Positions 27,816 through 36,355 of a stretch of DNA of 46,316 nt are shown one piece after another. A program made the position numbers and the translations under genes. Origin of the DNA: Bacteroidales bacterium. GTDB lineage: Bacteria > Bacteroidota > Bacteroidia > Bacteroidales > VadinHA17. Numbering within the stretch: position 1 is the first letter of the stretch; each line of letters opens with the position of its first letter. The notes under the pieces were generated by a model. It ran no database searches. It saw only the letters and a list, made by a program, of their open reading frames with translations, and had not been told where the DNA came from. The DNA is taken from contig JAFGXX010000043.1 in NCBI GenBank assembly GCA_016936435.1, positions 1 to 46,316 on the forward strand, in the 5' to 3' direction.

Positions 27816-29297
27816 ATGAAGAAATTACTCTTACTATCAATAATCTATGTGTTTCTGATCCCTGGTCAAAGCATTTCAGCTCAGGAATTGAAAAGACTTA
27901 CTTTGCATCAGGTGATAGAGCTTTCGGAGGTTCAATCGCCCAACGCCCTGATGGCCATGCACAGATTTCGTTCAAGCTACTGGCAGTACAGGACTTTTGT
28001 TGCTCAATACCGTCCTTCACTTACACTTTCAGGATCGACACCAGACTATAGCACTGCGTTCAGCAGGGTATGGAACTCTCAGACAAGTACTTATCAGTAT
28101 GTATCTACCAATATTCTGCAGACTATCGGTTCCCTGTCACTGACTCAGAACATAGGGCTGACAGGTGGTACCATCTCTCTTCAGTCGGACCTTACCCTGG
28201 AAAATGATTTCGAGAAGGAAACTAATAAATATATCACTGCACCTCTCAGCATAAGAGTCGTTCAGCCTCTTTTCAGATATAACTCTCTTAAATGGCAGAA
28301 GAAGATAGAACCTCTCGAATATGAAGCTGCAAAAAAGACTTTCCTCTCAAGCATCGAGGGTGTCCACATGCAGGCAGTACAGTATTTCTTTTCGCTGGCC
28401 ACGGCACAGATAAACAAGCAGATCGCAGAGATGAACTATCTCAATGCCGATACCCTGTGGCGCATGGCTCAGGGCAGATACCAGCTGGGAACCATCGCCG
28501 AGGATGAACTCCTCCAGATGCAGCTTTCATGGCTGAACTCAGAAACTGCCAGGAAAGAAGCCGAGATGAACCTCCGCGACAGGGAAATACGTCTCAGATC
28601 CTTCCTCGGATTCAATGAAAATGTAAGAATAGAACTTATCCTCCCTTCCGAAATACCTGATCTGCAGGTCGATGTTAATGAAGTCCTGGATATGGCCCAC
28701 AAGAATAACCCGGAGATGCTTGAACAGCAGCTTACACTGCTCAATGCCCAAAGCAACGTAGCTCAGGCAAAAGCTGATAAGGGGTTGAATGCAAATCTTA
28801 TCGCATCATTCGGTCTGAGAGACCAGGATCCGATATTTTCGGAAGCGTACAATAAATCGAACCAGCAACAGACAGTGAGAGTAGGGATTACTTTGCCTAT
28901 ACTCGACTGGGGTCTTGGACGCGGTCGTTTCAAAATGGCCCAGTCGTCGCTCGAACTGGCAGAAGTACAGACAGAACAGGCACGTGTGGACTTTGATCAG
29001 AACCTTTACCTCGACGTGGAACAATTCAACCTCCAGTCGGAACAGGTTGCCATAGCTGCAAAATCGGATACTGTGGCGATGAAAATGTATGAGGTAACAA
29101 AACAAAGATTCCTCATAGGCAAAATTGCCGTTCTGGAACTTAATAATGCCGACACCAGAAAAGACCAGAACAGAAGAGCTTACGTTCAGGCACTGCAGAG
29201 CTACTGGAACTATTTCTATAATATCCGCTCACTTGCTCTTTATGATTTCCTTAACAGGAAACCACTGGAGACTGATTTCGAGAAACTTCTCGATTAA
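27816..29297 (+). CDS. TolC family outer-membrane efflux protein
   Basis: A 493-aa protein with signal peptide MKKLLLLSIIYVFLIPGQSI and mature start SAQELKRLTLHQVIELS, as in OEP/TolC proteins. Two internally similar halves carry long helices (AEMNYLNADTLWRMAQGRYQ; YEVTKQRFLIGKIAVLELNN) and short strands, and VGITLPILDWGLGRGRFKMA is the typical family motif. It would form the outer-membrane exit duct for the adaptor/permease pair upstream. An in-frame ATG at 27798 overlaps the permease stop by 8 bp and cannot be excluded as the start. A strong terminator hairpin follows at 29320-29350. Confidence 0.9.
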   Translation: MKKLLLLSIIYVFLIPGQSISAQELKRLTLHQVIELSEVQSPNALMAMHRFRSSYWQYRTFVAQYRPSLTLSGSTPDYSTAFSRVWNSQTSTYQYVSTNILQTIGSLSLTQNIGLTGGTISLQSDLTLENDFEKETNKYITAPLSIRVVQPLFRYNSLKWQKKIEPLEYEAAKKTFLSSIEGVHMQAVQYFFSLATAQINKQIAEMNYLNADTLWRMAQGRYQLGTIAEDELLQMQLSWLNSETARKEAEMNLRDREIRLRSFLGFNENVRIELILPSEIPDLQVDVNEVLDMAHKNNPEMLEQQLTLLNAQSNVAQAKADKGLNANLIASFGLRDQDPIFSEAYNKSNQQQTVRVGITLPILDWGLGRGRFKMAQSSLELAEVQTEQARVDFDQNLYLDVEQFNLQSEQVAIAAKSDTVAMKMYEVTKQRFLIGKIAVLELNNADTRKDQNRRAYVQALQSYWNYFYNIRSLALYDFLNRKPLETDFEKLLD

Positions 29298-29319
29298 AAA
29301 CATAAACAGAATTTTAGGG

Positions 29320-29350
29320 AGGCTGGATAGTGTTATTCAGCCTTTTTTTT
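29320..29350 (+). terminator. Rho-independent terminator of the efflux operon
   Basis: AGGCTGGATA pairs with TATTCAGCCT (29320-29329 with 29334-29343; one G-T wobble) around a GTGT tetraloop, followed by a T-run through 29350. It sits 22 nt after the TolC stop and separates this operon from secDF. Confidence 0.85.
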
Positions 29351-29362
29351 GTAAAAAATTAA

Positions 29363-29370
29363 TATATTTG
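29363..29370 (+). promoter_or_regulatory. -7 element of secDF
   Basis: TATATTTG, an exact TAnnTTTG match, lies 54 nt upstream of the secDF ATG and just after the terminator. No TTG is present at the usual -33 spacing. Confidence 0.5.
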
Positions 29371-29424
29371 CGCCTCGATCAGAGGAACACTTAATAATCA
29401 GGCGATAAATCAAAATATAATCAA

Positions 29425-32415
29425 ATGCAGAACAAAGCAGCAATCATTATTCTGGCAATTGCACTGGGACTGGTTACCATTTATCAGCTATCATTCACCG
29501 GAGCTACATTTTTAGTCAAGAAAGATGCAAGGGAATATGCACAGGGCAATCTTCAGAAAGAAAACAACTACCTCGATTCTATTGCGTCTCTTCCCAAAGA
29601 CCAGTGGAGTTTCCTGGGAAAAACTTTCAGGGAAACACAGAAGAAAGAAATAAACCTGGGTCTGGACCTCAAGGGAGGTATGAACGTAATTCTTGAAGTT
29701 TCCGTTGAGGACATCCTCAGGGGTCTTTCGAACTACAGCACCAATAAGACATTCAATGATGCTATTCTCAGGGCAAGGGAACTTCAGAAACAGAGCCAGG
29801 CCGATTTCCTTACTCTCTTCGGAAGGGCATTCCAGGAAATCAATCCCAATGAAAAAATGGCTGCCATTTTTGCTTACGAACTTAAGGAAGACATAAATTT
29901 CAATTCAACGAATGAAGAGGTGCTTGGGATCCTTGAAAGGGAAATAGATGCAGCTATTGAAAATGCATTCAACATTCTGCGGGCCAGGATCGACCGTTTT
30001 GGTGTGGTCCAGCCCAACATTACACAGCTTGCAACAAAAGGCAGGATACTTATTGAACTTCCCGGACAGAAGGATCAGAAGCGCGTAAGGGAACTGCTTC
30101 AGGGAACTGCCAATCTGGAATTCTGGGAGACCTATGAGAACAGCGAGATAATAGGTATGCTGATCCAGGCTAACGATCTTCTCAAATCAATGCAGGTAAA
30201 TGAATCCAAACCTCTGGCAACAGAAACAACAGTGCCAGGAGAAGCCGCCCGGGATACTGCTGAACAGCCTGCAGCCGACACAGCTTCTCAGGAAGATCAG
30301 GCCCTGCTCGACCTTCTGGGATCAGATACCACCGATAAAGCTGAACCTGCTACACGTGAGGAATTCAACCTCCAGAATCCTCTCTTTGGAGTTCTCAGTC
30401 CGAGAGTCACTGCCGACGGACAACCGCTGCCATCCAGCATGGTTGGACTGAGCGCCGGCATAGATACGGCAAAAGTGAACAGATATCTGAGTATGAATCA
30501 GATAAGAGCACTGTTTCCTCGTAACATTAAATTTTACTGGAGCCAGAACCCCTATAAGTATGACGAGACAGGAACATTATATGAACTTCATGCTGTTAAG
30601 GTTACAACAACCGACGGCCGTCCTCCTCTAGGAGGTGATGTCATCAAGGGAGCCCGCCCCTCAACCGGAATCGCAGGAGAAGTAAAGGTTGATTTTTCAA
30701 TGGATACCAGAGGAGCAAAGATATGGCAGAATATGACCAGGAACAACATCGGAAGATGTATAGCTGTGGTACTGGATGGTTATGTGAGGTCATACCCGCG
30801 CGTACAGACGGAAATAGCCGGAGGAAGTACAGAGATAACAGGCGATTTTACGATTGAGGAAGCCGACGACCTGGCAAACATCCTGAAATCGGGTAAACTA
30901 CCTGCACCTGCAACAATTGTATCAGAAACAATAGTTGGCCCCACTCTTGGTAAAGAAGCTATCGACGCCGGTGTCAAATCATTTGTCATCGCATTCTTCA
31001 TAGTATTGATATATATGATTTTCTACTATAGCAAGAGTGCAGGTACAATCGCCGATATAGCTATGCTCAGCAACATTATCCTTCTTTTTGGTGTTACAAC
31101 ATCCCTCGGGGCGGTTCTGACACTCCCCGGAATTGCAGGTATCATTCTTACAATGGGTATGTCGGTCGACGCCAATGTTCTTATTTACGAAAGGGTAAGG
31201 GAGGAACTCCGGGCCGGCAAGGGGATAAAACTTGCGATAGCCGATGGATACAAGGGAGCAATGTCGGCAATTCTCGACTCCAACATTACAACACTGCTTA
31301 CAGGTATAGTACTGTATGTTTTTGGTACCGGCCCGATCAAAGGATTTGCAACTACACTGGTAATCGGTATTTTCACCTCACTTTTTGCAGCTATCTTCAT
31401 TACAAGACTTATTTATGAATGGCTTCTGAAAAGAAATTCCCAGCTTTCTTTCTCCATTAAGATGACCGCCAATATTCTGAGGGATGTTCATATTGATTTC
31501 ATCGGTAAGAGGAAATTGTTTTATGGCATTTCTGTTGCAATAATGATTTTAGGTGTTGCATCACTCGTGTTCAGAGGACTCAACCCGGGCATTGATTTTG
31601 CCGGTGGCCGCACCTATGTGGTCAGATTTGACGAGAGCGTCAGAACGGCAGATGTGGCTGCGAATCTGGCAGACCATTTCGGAGAGCCGCCTCAGGTCGT
31701 TACATACGGAAGCGATGACCAGGTAAAGATCACTACTAAATATAAAATTGATGAATCAGGCGTTGATGATGAGGTTGAGACAGCTCTTTACGAAGGGCTG
31801 AAGGGAATGATAGGCGGAGATGTGTCAAGGGATGAGTTTCTTGAGGAATACAGGCAGAGTTCTGAAACCGTCGGTCCGACTATAGCAGCCGACATCAAGA
31901 ACAAGGCTGTATGGGCGGTGGGACTGTCACTGATCATCATCTTCGTTTATATCTTTATCAGGTTCAGGAACTGGCAGTATGGAGCTGGAGCGCTGGCCGC
32001 GCTGGCCCACGACGTGCTGATCGTCATCGGTATCTATTCAATTCTATGGGGCTTTATGCCCTTCTCGATGGAGATTGACCAGTCATTCATAGCCGCAATA
32101 CTTACGGTTATCGGTTATTCGGTCAACGACTCTGTGGTGGTATTCGACAGGGTAAGGGAATTCTTGCCCCTGCATCGCAAGAGGTCTACCCACGACGTGT
32201 TAAACCTGGCACTCAATGATACACTGAGCCGTACAATAAATACCGGTATTGCTTCATTGCTTGTGCTTACTGCAATGTTCTTCTTCGGCGGCGCAACGAT
32301 CAGAGGATTTCTCTTCGCTCTCATAGTAGGGATAATCGTGGGAACGTACTCATCGATATTCGTTGCAACTTCGATTGTCTATGATGCCTCTTCAAAGAAA
32401 GGACTTAAATTCTGA
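29425..32415 (+). CDS. secDF: Protein translocase subunit SecDF (fused)
   Basis: A 996-aa fusion of SecD (about 1-690) and SecF (about 691-996), as in most Bacteroidota. SecD: TM1, LGLDLKGGMNVILEV, the P1 periplasmic domain, and the five-TM block with TMGMSVDANVLIYERVREEL. SecF: TM, LNPGIDFAGGRTYVVRFD, and TVIGYSVNDSVVVFDRVREF. The membrane Asp/Arg residues that use the proton gradient to pull preproteins out of SecYEG are in place. A low-complexity insert rich in Ala, Thr and acidic residues (about 255-310) lies in the P1 region. It has its own promoter and is followed by a strong hairpin before tatA. Confidence 0.97.
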   Translation: MQNKAAIIILAIALGLVTIYQLSFTGATFLVKKDAREYAQGNLQKENNYLDSIASLPKDQWSFLGKTFRETQKKEINLGLDLKGGMNVILEVSVEDILRGLSNYSTNKTFNDAILRARELQKQSQADFLTLFGRAFQEINPNEKMAAIFAYELKEDINFNSTNEEVLGILEREIDAAIENAFNILRARIDRFGVVQPNITQLATKGRILIELPGQKDQKRVRELLQGTANLEFWETYENSEIIGMLIQANDLLKSMQVNESKPLATETTVPGEAARDTAEQPAADTASQEDQALLDLLGSDTTDKAEPATREEFNLQNPLFGVLSPRVTADGQPLPSSMVGLSAGIDTAKVNRYLSMNQIRALFPRNIKFYWSQNPYKYDETGTLYELHAVKVTTTDGRPPLGGDVIKGARPSTGIAGEVKVDFSMDTRGAKIWQNMTRNNIGRCIAVVLDGYVRSYPRVQTEIAGGSTEITGDFTIEEADDLANILKSGKLPAPATIVSETIVGPTLGKEAIDAGVKSFVIAFFIVLIYMIFYYSKSAGTIADIAMLSNIILLFGVTTSLGAVLTLPGIAGIILTMGMSVDANVLIYERVREELRAGKGIKLAIADGYKGAMSAILDSNITTLLTGIVLYVFGTGPIKGFATTLVIGIFTSLFAAIFITRLIYEWLLKRNSQLSFSIKMTANILRDVHIDFIGKRKLFYGISVAIMILGVASLVFRGLNPGIDFAGGRTYVVRFDESVRTADVAANLADHFGEPPQVVTYGSDDQVKITTKYKIDESGVDDEVETALYEGLKGMIGGDVSRDEFLEEYRQSSETVGPTIAADIKNKAVWAVGLSLIIIFVYIFIRFRNWQYGAGALAALAHDVLIVIGIYSILWGFMPFSMEIDQSFIAAILTVIGYSVNDSVVVFDRVREFLPLHRKRSTHDVLNLALNDTLSRTINTGIASLLVLTAMFFFGGATIRGFLFALIVGIIVGTYSSIFVATSIVYDASSKKGLKF

Positions 32416-32447
32416 TACAAGCGACAGTTTATCCTGAAGGTATACTG

Positions 32448-32474
32448 ATGGGGACGCTGTTACAACGTCCCCAT
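32448..32474. terminator. Strong hairpin after secDF
   Basis: ATGGGGACG pairs perfectly with CGTCCCCAT (32448-32456 with 32466-32474) around a 9-nt loop, 33 nt after the secDF stop. It lacks a following T-run, so it may be a processing or pausing hairpin rather than an intrinsic terminator. A short palindrome AGGCACATGTGCCT follows at 32484-32497. Confidence 0.5.
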
Positions 32475-32515
32475 GGTTTATAAAGGCACATGTGCCTGAT
32501 ATTATCAAACTTTTC

Positions 32516-32523
32516 TAACTTTG
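32516..32523 (+). promoter_or_regulatory. -7 element of tatA
   Basis: TAACTTTG matches TAnnTTTG, 36 nt upstream of the tatA ATG at 32559. The -33 half is not evident. Confidence 0.5.
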
Positions 32524-32558
32524 TATTATTGTAAAATTCGTACAAACGAAGAGAACTT

Positions 32559-32939
32559 ATGAGCGGCCCTGAAATATTTATCATTATTGTCGTTGCCCTT
32601 CTGCTGTTTGGAGCTGAAAAACTTCCTGACATAGCCCGAAGCGTGGGGAAAGGCATGCGCGATTTCAGAAAAGCTACCGACGATATAAGGAACGAACTCG
32701 AGTCCACTACAAAAGAATTCAGAAAAGATATTAATGATGTTGCAGACTCTTTGAAAAAGGACGTCAATGATATGGCTGATGATCTTACCAAAGATGTTAA
32801 CGAATTCAGCGACAATCTGAAGAAAGATGTGAATGAGATGACCGGTGAGATAAACAAGGACATCAATGAAACCGATGGCACATCAAAAAAAGACAACAAC
32901 GATCAGGATGATCCGTTCAAATATGAATATACCGACTGA
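32559..32939 (+). CDS. tatA: Sec-independent translocase TatA/B-type protein with 11-residue repeats
   Basis: A 126-aa protein with the TatA/TatB plan: a short N-terminal TM (EIFIIIVVALLLFGAEKLP) with the FG hinge and GAEKLPDIARSVGKGMRDF amphipathic helix, then a charged tail. Residues 56-121 are six head-to-tail 11-mers of the type KD(V/I)N(D/E)xxxxLK, for example KDVNDMADDLT and KDVNEFSDNLK, predicted to form a hendecad coiled coil that decays toward the C-terminus. TatA forms the twin-arginine pore; the long helical tail could also fit a TatB role. tatC is not in the window. The tail is longer and more regular than in standard TatA (about 60-90 aa). Confidence 0.88.
   Translation: MSGPEIFIIIVVALLLFGAEKLPDIARSVGKGMRDFRKATDDIRNELESTTKEFRKDINDVADSLKKDVNDMADDLTKDVNEFSDNLKKDVNEMTGEINKDINETDGTSKKDNNDQDDPFKYEYTD
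32724..32921 (+). repeat. Six tandem 33-bp coding repeats in tatA
   Basis: Residues 56-66, 67-77, 78-88, 89-99, 100-110 and 111-121 each start with KD and (except the last, KDNND) continue (V/I)N(D/E). The DNA period is therefore 33 bp. The first four units keep hydrophobic core positions; units 5 and 6 lose them. The array looks like unit duplication followed by drift. Confidence 0.75.
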
Positions 32940-32991
32940 TTAAGGGCGGTGAAAGATATATGACCCCCGATCCTAAAAGGCTTCCTCGTAA

Positions 32992-33648
32992 ATGATAAAA
33001 ACATCCGGAATTACCAAGTCTTATGGCGATCTTAAAGTGCTGAAAGGCATTGATATTCAGATAAACCGCGGAGAGGTAGTGGCAATTGTAGGTGCCAGCG
33101 GAGCCGGAAAAACCACACTCCTTCAGATAATCGGCACTCTCGACAAACCTGACAACGGGACTGTTTTTTATGATGGTACAGACATAAGCAGGTTCAGAGG
33201 AAAAGCGCTAGCCTCATTCCGCAATAACAACATAGGCTTCGTTTTCCAGTTCCATCAGCTTCTTCCTGAATTCACTGCTCTCGAGAATGTCTGTATCCCT
33301 GCTTACATTTCAGGGAAGGGGAAGGCTGAAGCCGAAACCAGGGCATCGGAACTACTGGCATTCCTGAGTCTCAGCGACAGGCTCGATCATAAACCCTCGG
33401 AGCTCAGCGGTGGCGAACAACAAAGAGTGGCAGTTGCAAGGGCCCTGGTAAATAATCCTTCAGTGATCCTTGCAGATGAACCCTCAGGTAACCTCGATAC
33501 AGAGAACAAGAACGAACTTCATAAACTCTTCTTCAGGCTCAGGGATACTTTCGGACAGACTATCATTATTGTCACCCACGACCGGCAGCTTGCTGATATG
33601 TCGGACCGGATACTCCAGATCAGAGACGGCCAGATAGTAGATGAATAA
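32992..33648 (+). CDS. ABC transporter ATP-binding protein, LolD/MacB-ATPase-like
   Basis: A 218-aa ABC ATPase. Walker [10 protein letters not shown] (about 34-42), Q-loop [18 protein letters not shown], signature [15 protein letters not shown], Walker [13 protein letters not shown] and H-loop IIIVTHDRQ are all intact. The [17 protein letters not shown]-loop is typical of the LolD/MacB/FtsE group that powers MacB- or LolCE-type permeases. No permease is adjacent. The ATPase-less MacB-like permease 5 kb upstream is one candidate partner, and LolCE elsewhere another. It stands alone between tatA (52 nt away) and osmC. Confidence 0.92.
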   Translation: MIKTSGITKSYGDLKVLKGIDIQINRGEVVAIVGASGAGKTTLLQIIGTLDKPDNGTVFYDGTDISRFRGKALASFRNNNIGFVFQFHQLLPEFTALENVCIPAYISGKGKAEAETRASELLAFLSLSDRLDHKPSELSGGEQQRVAVARALVNNPSVILADEPSGNLDTENKNELHKLFFRLRDTFGQTIIIVTHDRQLADMSDRILQIRDGQIVDE

Positions 33649-33690
33649 CGAACGAGGGCAGATATCCTGAAAGAAGTAAATTCCTTACCG

Positions 33691-33698
33691 TAATTTTG
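33691..33698 (+). promoter_or_regulatory. -7 element of osmC
   Basis: TAATTTTG, an exact TAnnTTTG match, 45 nt upstream of the OsmC-family ATG at 33743. No -33 element is evident. Confidence 0.45.
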
Positions 33699-33742
33699 AA
33701 TTAAGCGGGCCAAAAGATATTTTTACATAAATATTTCCAGGT

Positions 33743-34168
33743 ATGAGCAAAAAAGAGACAGTTCAGGCTTCATGGCTTGATGACATGGCATTCGAAATTG
33801 CAATCAACGGTCATAAATTTGTAATAGATGCTGAAGAAAATGTCGGAGGAGCCGACCGGGGTCCGCGTCCTAAAAACCTTATGCTTGCAGCTCTCGGAGG
33901 CTGCACAGGAATGGATGTTGTCTCAATACTGAAAAAGATGAGGGTGGATATCAAAAAGTGCAATGTCTTTGTGCAGGGAGAACTGACTGAGGAACATCCG
34001 AAATATTTCCATACCATCCATACGGTATATGAATTTGCCGGTCATGATCTTCCTGTCGACAAACTTCAGAAGGCAATCTCACTTTCGGAAGAACGTTACT
34101 GTGGGGTAAGTGCCGTATATAATAAGGTTATCAAAATGACCTCCGAAATAAAGATCATTGAATCTTAG
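33743..34168 (+). CDS. OsmC family protein
   Basis: A 141-aa cytoplasmic protein of the OsmC/Ohr/YhfA fold. The two redox cysteines are present: Cys54 in LAALGGCTGMDVVSIL and Cys120 in SEERYCGVSAVYNK. These cysteines reduce organic hydroperoxides in OsmC and Ohr. The SxxRYCxVSA pattern and short N-terminus point to the YhfA-like/general OsmC branch rather than Ohr. The start MSKKET is the only plausible ATG. It has its own -7 element and is followed by an 83-nt gap before the ASKHA protein. Confidence 0.93.
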   Translation: MSKKETVQASWLDDMAFEIAINGHKFVIDAEENVGGADRGPRPKNLMLAALGGCTGMDVVSILKKMRVDIKKCNVFVQGELTEEHPKYFHTIHTVYEFAGHDLPVDKLQKAISLSEERYCGVSAVYNKVIKMTSEIKIIES

Positions 34169-34251
34169 TAAGCGGGGACAATGATCAGCCCCCCTGTTGA
34201 ACCGGGATATGGGAATAGCGCCCTGCCGGCACCAATGTAAAAAAATTGTAA

Positions 34252-35733
34252 GTGATCAGGATCAAAATCTTCACCTCCGGATCTGTCCGTAACATATCTT
34301 CGGAACAAGGACCATCCCTGCTGGAAATATTACGGTCAAACGGATTTAATATTTATGCGCCATGCGGAGGAAAAGGAACCTGCGGTAAATGTTCGGTCAG
34401 GGTAATGGGTGTGGGTGAGGTCCTCTCCTGCAGGTATTTCCCTGAAGAGGATATTGAAATACAGCTTCCGGGGAAGGAGGAATCCAATATCCTGGTACAT
34501 CAGACAGAATATCTCGAAGATGTTCCTTTCGTGAAAGATCAGGAAGCCGCTTATGAAGGCAAAGCCTATGGTGCTGCTATCGATATCGGTACCACCACAA
34601 TAGTTATTTACTTCCTCAATATGAACTCGGGAGAGATAGAAAAGATATCTTCCTTCCTGAATCCCCAGACAGCCTATGGATCTGACATAATTACGAGGAT
34701 AACCTACTGCCAGGAAAACATGGGAGGCCTTGAACATCTGCAGAAAGTCATCACTGCTTCACTGAACGATGCAATCAGCGACTTCAGCACCGAAAAAAAA
34801 TCAGGCCCCGGCGACATAAGAAAGCTGGTTGTGGCAGGAAATAATACCATGCTTCACATCCTCCTGGGAGTCGATCCGTTACCTCTTGCGCTGGCTCCTT
34901 TCAGGCCTTCCTTTGTTGAAAGCCAGTTCAGAAGAGGCAAATTGTCGGAACTGCTTCTGAATGATGATGCCGGGCTGATAACTCTTCCTTCTGTGTCGGC
35001 ATTCGTCGGGGCCGATATTGTCTCAGGACTAGCAGTACTGAAAACAGATTTCAGGAGATATCTTTTTCTTGATATCGGCACTAATGGTGAACTTGCCCTT
35101 GTGGACGGGAACAGGATACTTGCCTGTGCCACTGCTGCAGGTCCGGCTTTCGAAGGAGCTAATTTATCGTGCGGTATGGCCGCGGTAACTGGTGCCGTTT
35201 CTCACTTCTACAGCGACGGAAGATTTGAAGTGATCGGCAACGGTGAACCTGAAGGCATATGCGGTTCGGGCATAATCGATATTGTGGCATATATGCTGCG
35301 CAACAGTATTATAGATACAACAGGGTTGCTCAGGGGCGAATTTAAAATCGGGAAAGGAGGGAATGTTGTTGTTACGCAGCAGGATATACGCGAGATCCAG
35401 CTTGCAAAATCGGCAATCTATTCAGGAATGAAAATACTCCTGCAAAGGGCCGGTATGACCTTCGGCGACCTCGATGCTCTGTTCCTGGCCGGAGGCTTTG
35501 GAAATTACATAAACATTTCATCGGCTATTGAAATCAGGCTGCTGCCAGTGGAGATGCAGGGTAAGATCTTTCCGGTGGGCAACAGTGCGGTGGCAGGGGC
35601 TCTGCAATATCTTAAAAATCCTGAGTTCGGACAAAGAATAAAAGGGGTTCAGGAAATTTGTGAATATGTGGAGTTGTCTGATGCTGAAGAGTTTGCGGCA
35701 GAATTTGCGATGAATATGGATTTTACGATATGA
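34252..35733 (+). CDS. [2Fe-2S]/ASKHA-domain reductive activator (DUF4445 family)
   Basis: A 493-aa protein beginning at GTG 34252. The N-terminal 80 residues form a plant-type [2Fe-2S] ferredoxin with Cys38, Cys44, Cys47 and Cys60 (YAPCGGKGTCGKCSVRV...LSC). A linker leads to an ASKHA ATPase fold: AIDIGTTTIVIYFL, VAGNNTMLHILLG, DIGTNGELALV, GPAFEGANLSCGM, GICGSGIIDI and FLAGGFGNYI. This layout is that of RACo/RamA-type proteins, which use ATP to drive electrons onto the cobalt of corrinoid proteins. No corrinoid methyltransferase is in the window, so the client is unknown. Family size is typically 500-640 aa, so this is a compact member. Confidence 0.88.
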   Translation: MIRIKIFTSGSVRNISSEQGPSLLEILRSNGFNIYAPCGGKGTCGKCSVRVMGVGEVLSCRYFPEEDIEIQLPGKEESNILVHQTEYLEDVPFVKDQEAAYEGKAYGAAIDIGTTTIVIYFLNMNSGEIEKISSFLNPQTAYGSDIITRITYCQENMGGLEHLQKVITASLNDAISDFSTEKKSGPGDIRKLVVAGNNTMLHILLGVDPLPLALAPFRPSFVESQFRRGKLSELLLNDDAGLITLPSVSAFVGADIVSGLAVLKTDFRRYLFLDIGTNGELALVDGNRILACATAAGPAFEGANLSCGMAAVTGAVSHFYSDGRFEVIGNGEPEGICGSGIIDIVAYMLRNSIIDTTGLLRGEFKIGKGGNVVVTQQDIREIQLAKSAIYSGMKILLQRAGMTFGDLDALFLAGGFGNYINISSAIEIRLLPVEMQGKIFPVGNSAVAGALQYLKNPEFGQRIKGVQEICEYVELSDAEEFAAEFAMNMDFTI

Positions 35734-35785
35734 TTCCCGGAATAATTCCGTTTACAGATATAATTCATTGCCAGGTTCATGACCG

Positions 35786-36355
35786 ATGCTAAAGCAATTA
35801 ATCATAATATTGCCGTTATTAACCTTAAGTATTGCATGTATGGATGCACAGGAAACCGACAGCTCCGTTATACGGTACAGACCTGTAGGAGTATTTCATT
35901 CTGATTTCTCACCCCTTAGCGGAGCTCCCCGTCAGGGAGTCCTGATGCCTGAGACCAGGGGGACAATAGAAATCTTCCCTCAGTACAGATCTGCACTTAA
36001 GTATCTGAATCTCTTTGAATATATAATTGTGCTGTATCATTTCAGCGAAGTTGAAAGATGGGAGCCTGTTGTGAATCCTCCCGCCTCAACACATGAACAT
36101 AATTTCGGCCTTTTCTCAACACGGAGCCCAAAGAGACCAAATCCGATAGGACTCTCTGTCGTGAAACTTGAAAAGATTGAAAACGGGATATTATATATCT
36201 CGGGCGTTGACGCATTTGACGGCACACCGGTGCTGGATATCAAGCCTTACCTGCCCTCGGTCGATTGTGTTAAAAGCGTTCAGAATGAAATGATGGAAGA
36301 AGAACTGGGTCATCATGATGAAGATTTCATCCAGGATTCTTCCTTCTTCAAATGA
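35786..36355 (+). CDS. TrmO/TsaA-like domain protein with apparent export signal
   Basis: A 189-aa protein. From residue about 27 it matches TrmO (TsaA/YaeB), the SAM-dependent methyltransferase that makes m6t6A37 in tRNA-Thr: YRPVGVFHSDF, GAPRQGVLMPETRG, YIIVLYHFSEVERW, TRSPKRPNPIGLSVVKL and FDGTPVLDIKPYLPSVD. Unusually, residues 1-20 (LKQLIIILPLLTLSIACMDAQ) look like a signal peptide, possibly with lipoprotein Cys18. If translation starts at ATG 35840 (Met19) instead, it would be a cytosolic TrmO, and neither start has a strong Shine-Dalgarno. The stop abuts that of the convergent ferredoxin gene with no gap. Confidence 0.85.
   Translation: MLKQLIIILPLLTLSIACMDAQETDSSVIRYRPVGVFHSDFSPLSGAPRQGVLMPETRGTIEIFPQYRSALKYLNLFEYIIVLYHFSEVERWEPVVNPPASTHEHNFGLFSTRSPKRPNPIGLSVVKLEKIENGILYISGVDAFDGTPVLDIKPYLPSVDCVKSVQNEMMEEELGHHDEDFIQDSSFFK

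Noticed and set aside
32484-32497. AGGCACATGTGCCT as an operator
   Set aside because: It is a perfect 14-bp palindrome, but it sits right behind the secDF hairpin and may just be part of the end of that transcript; too little evidence to list as a regulatory site.
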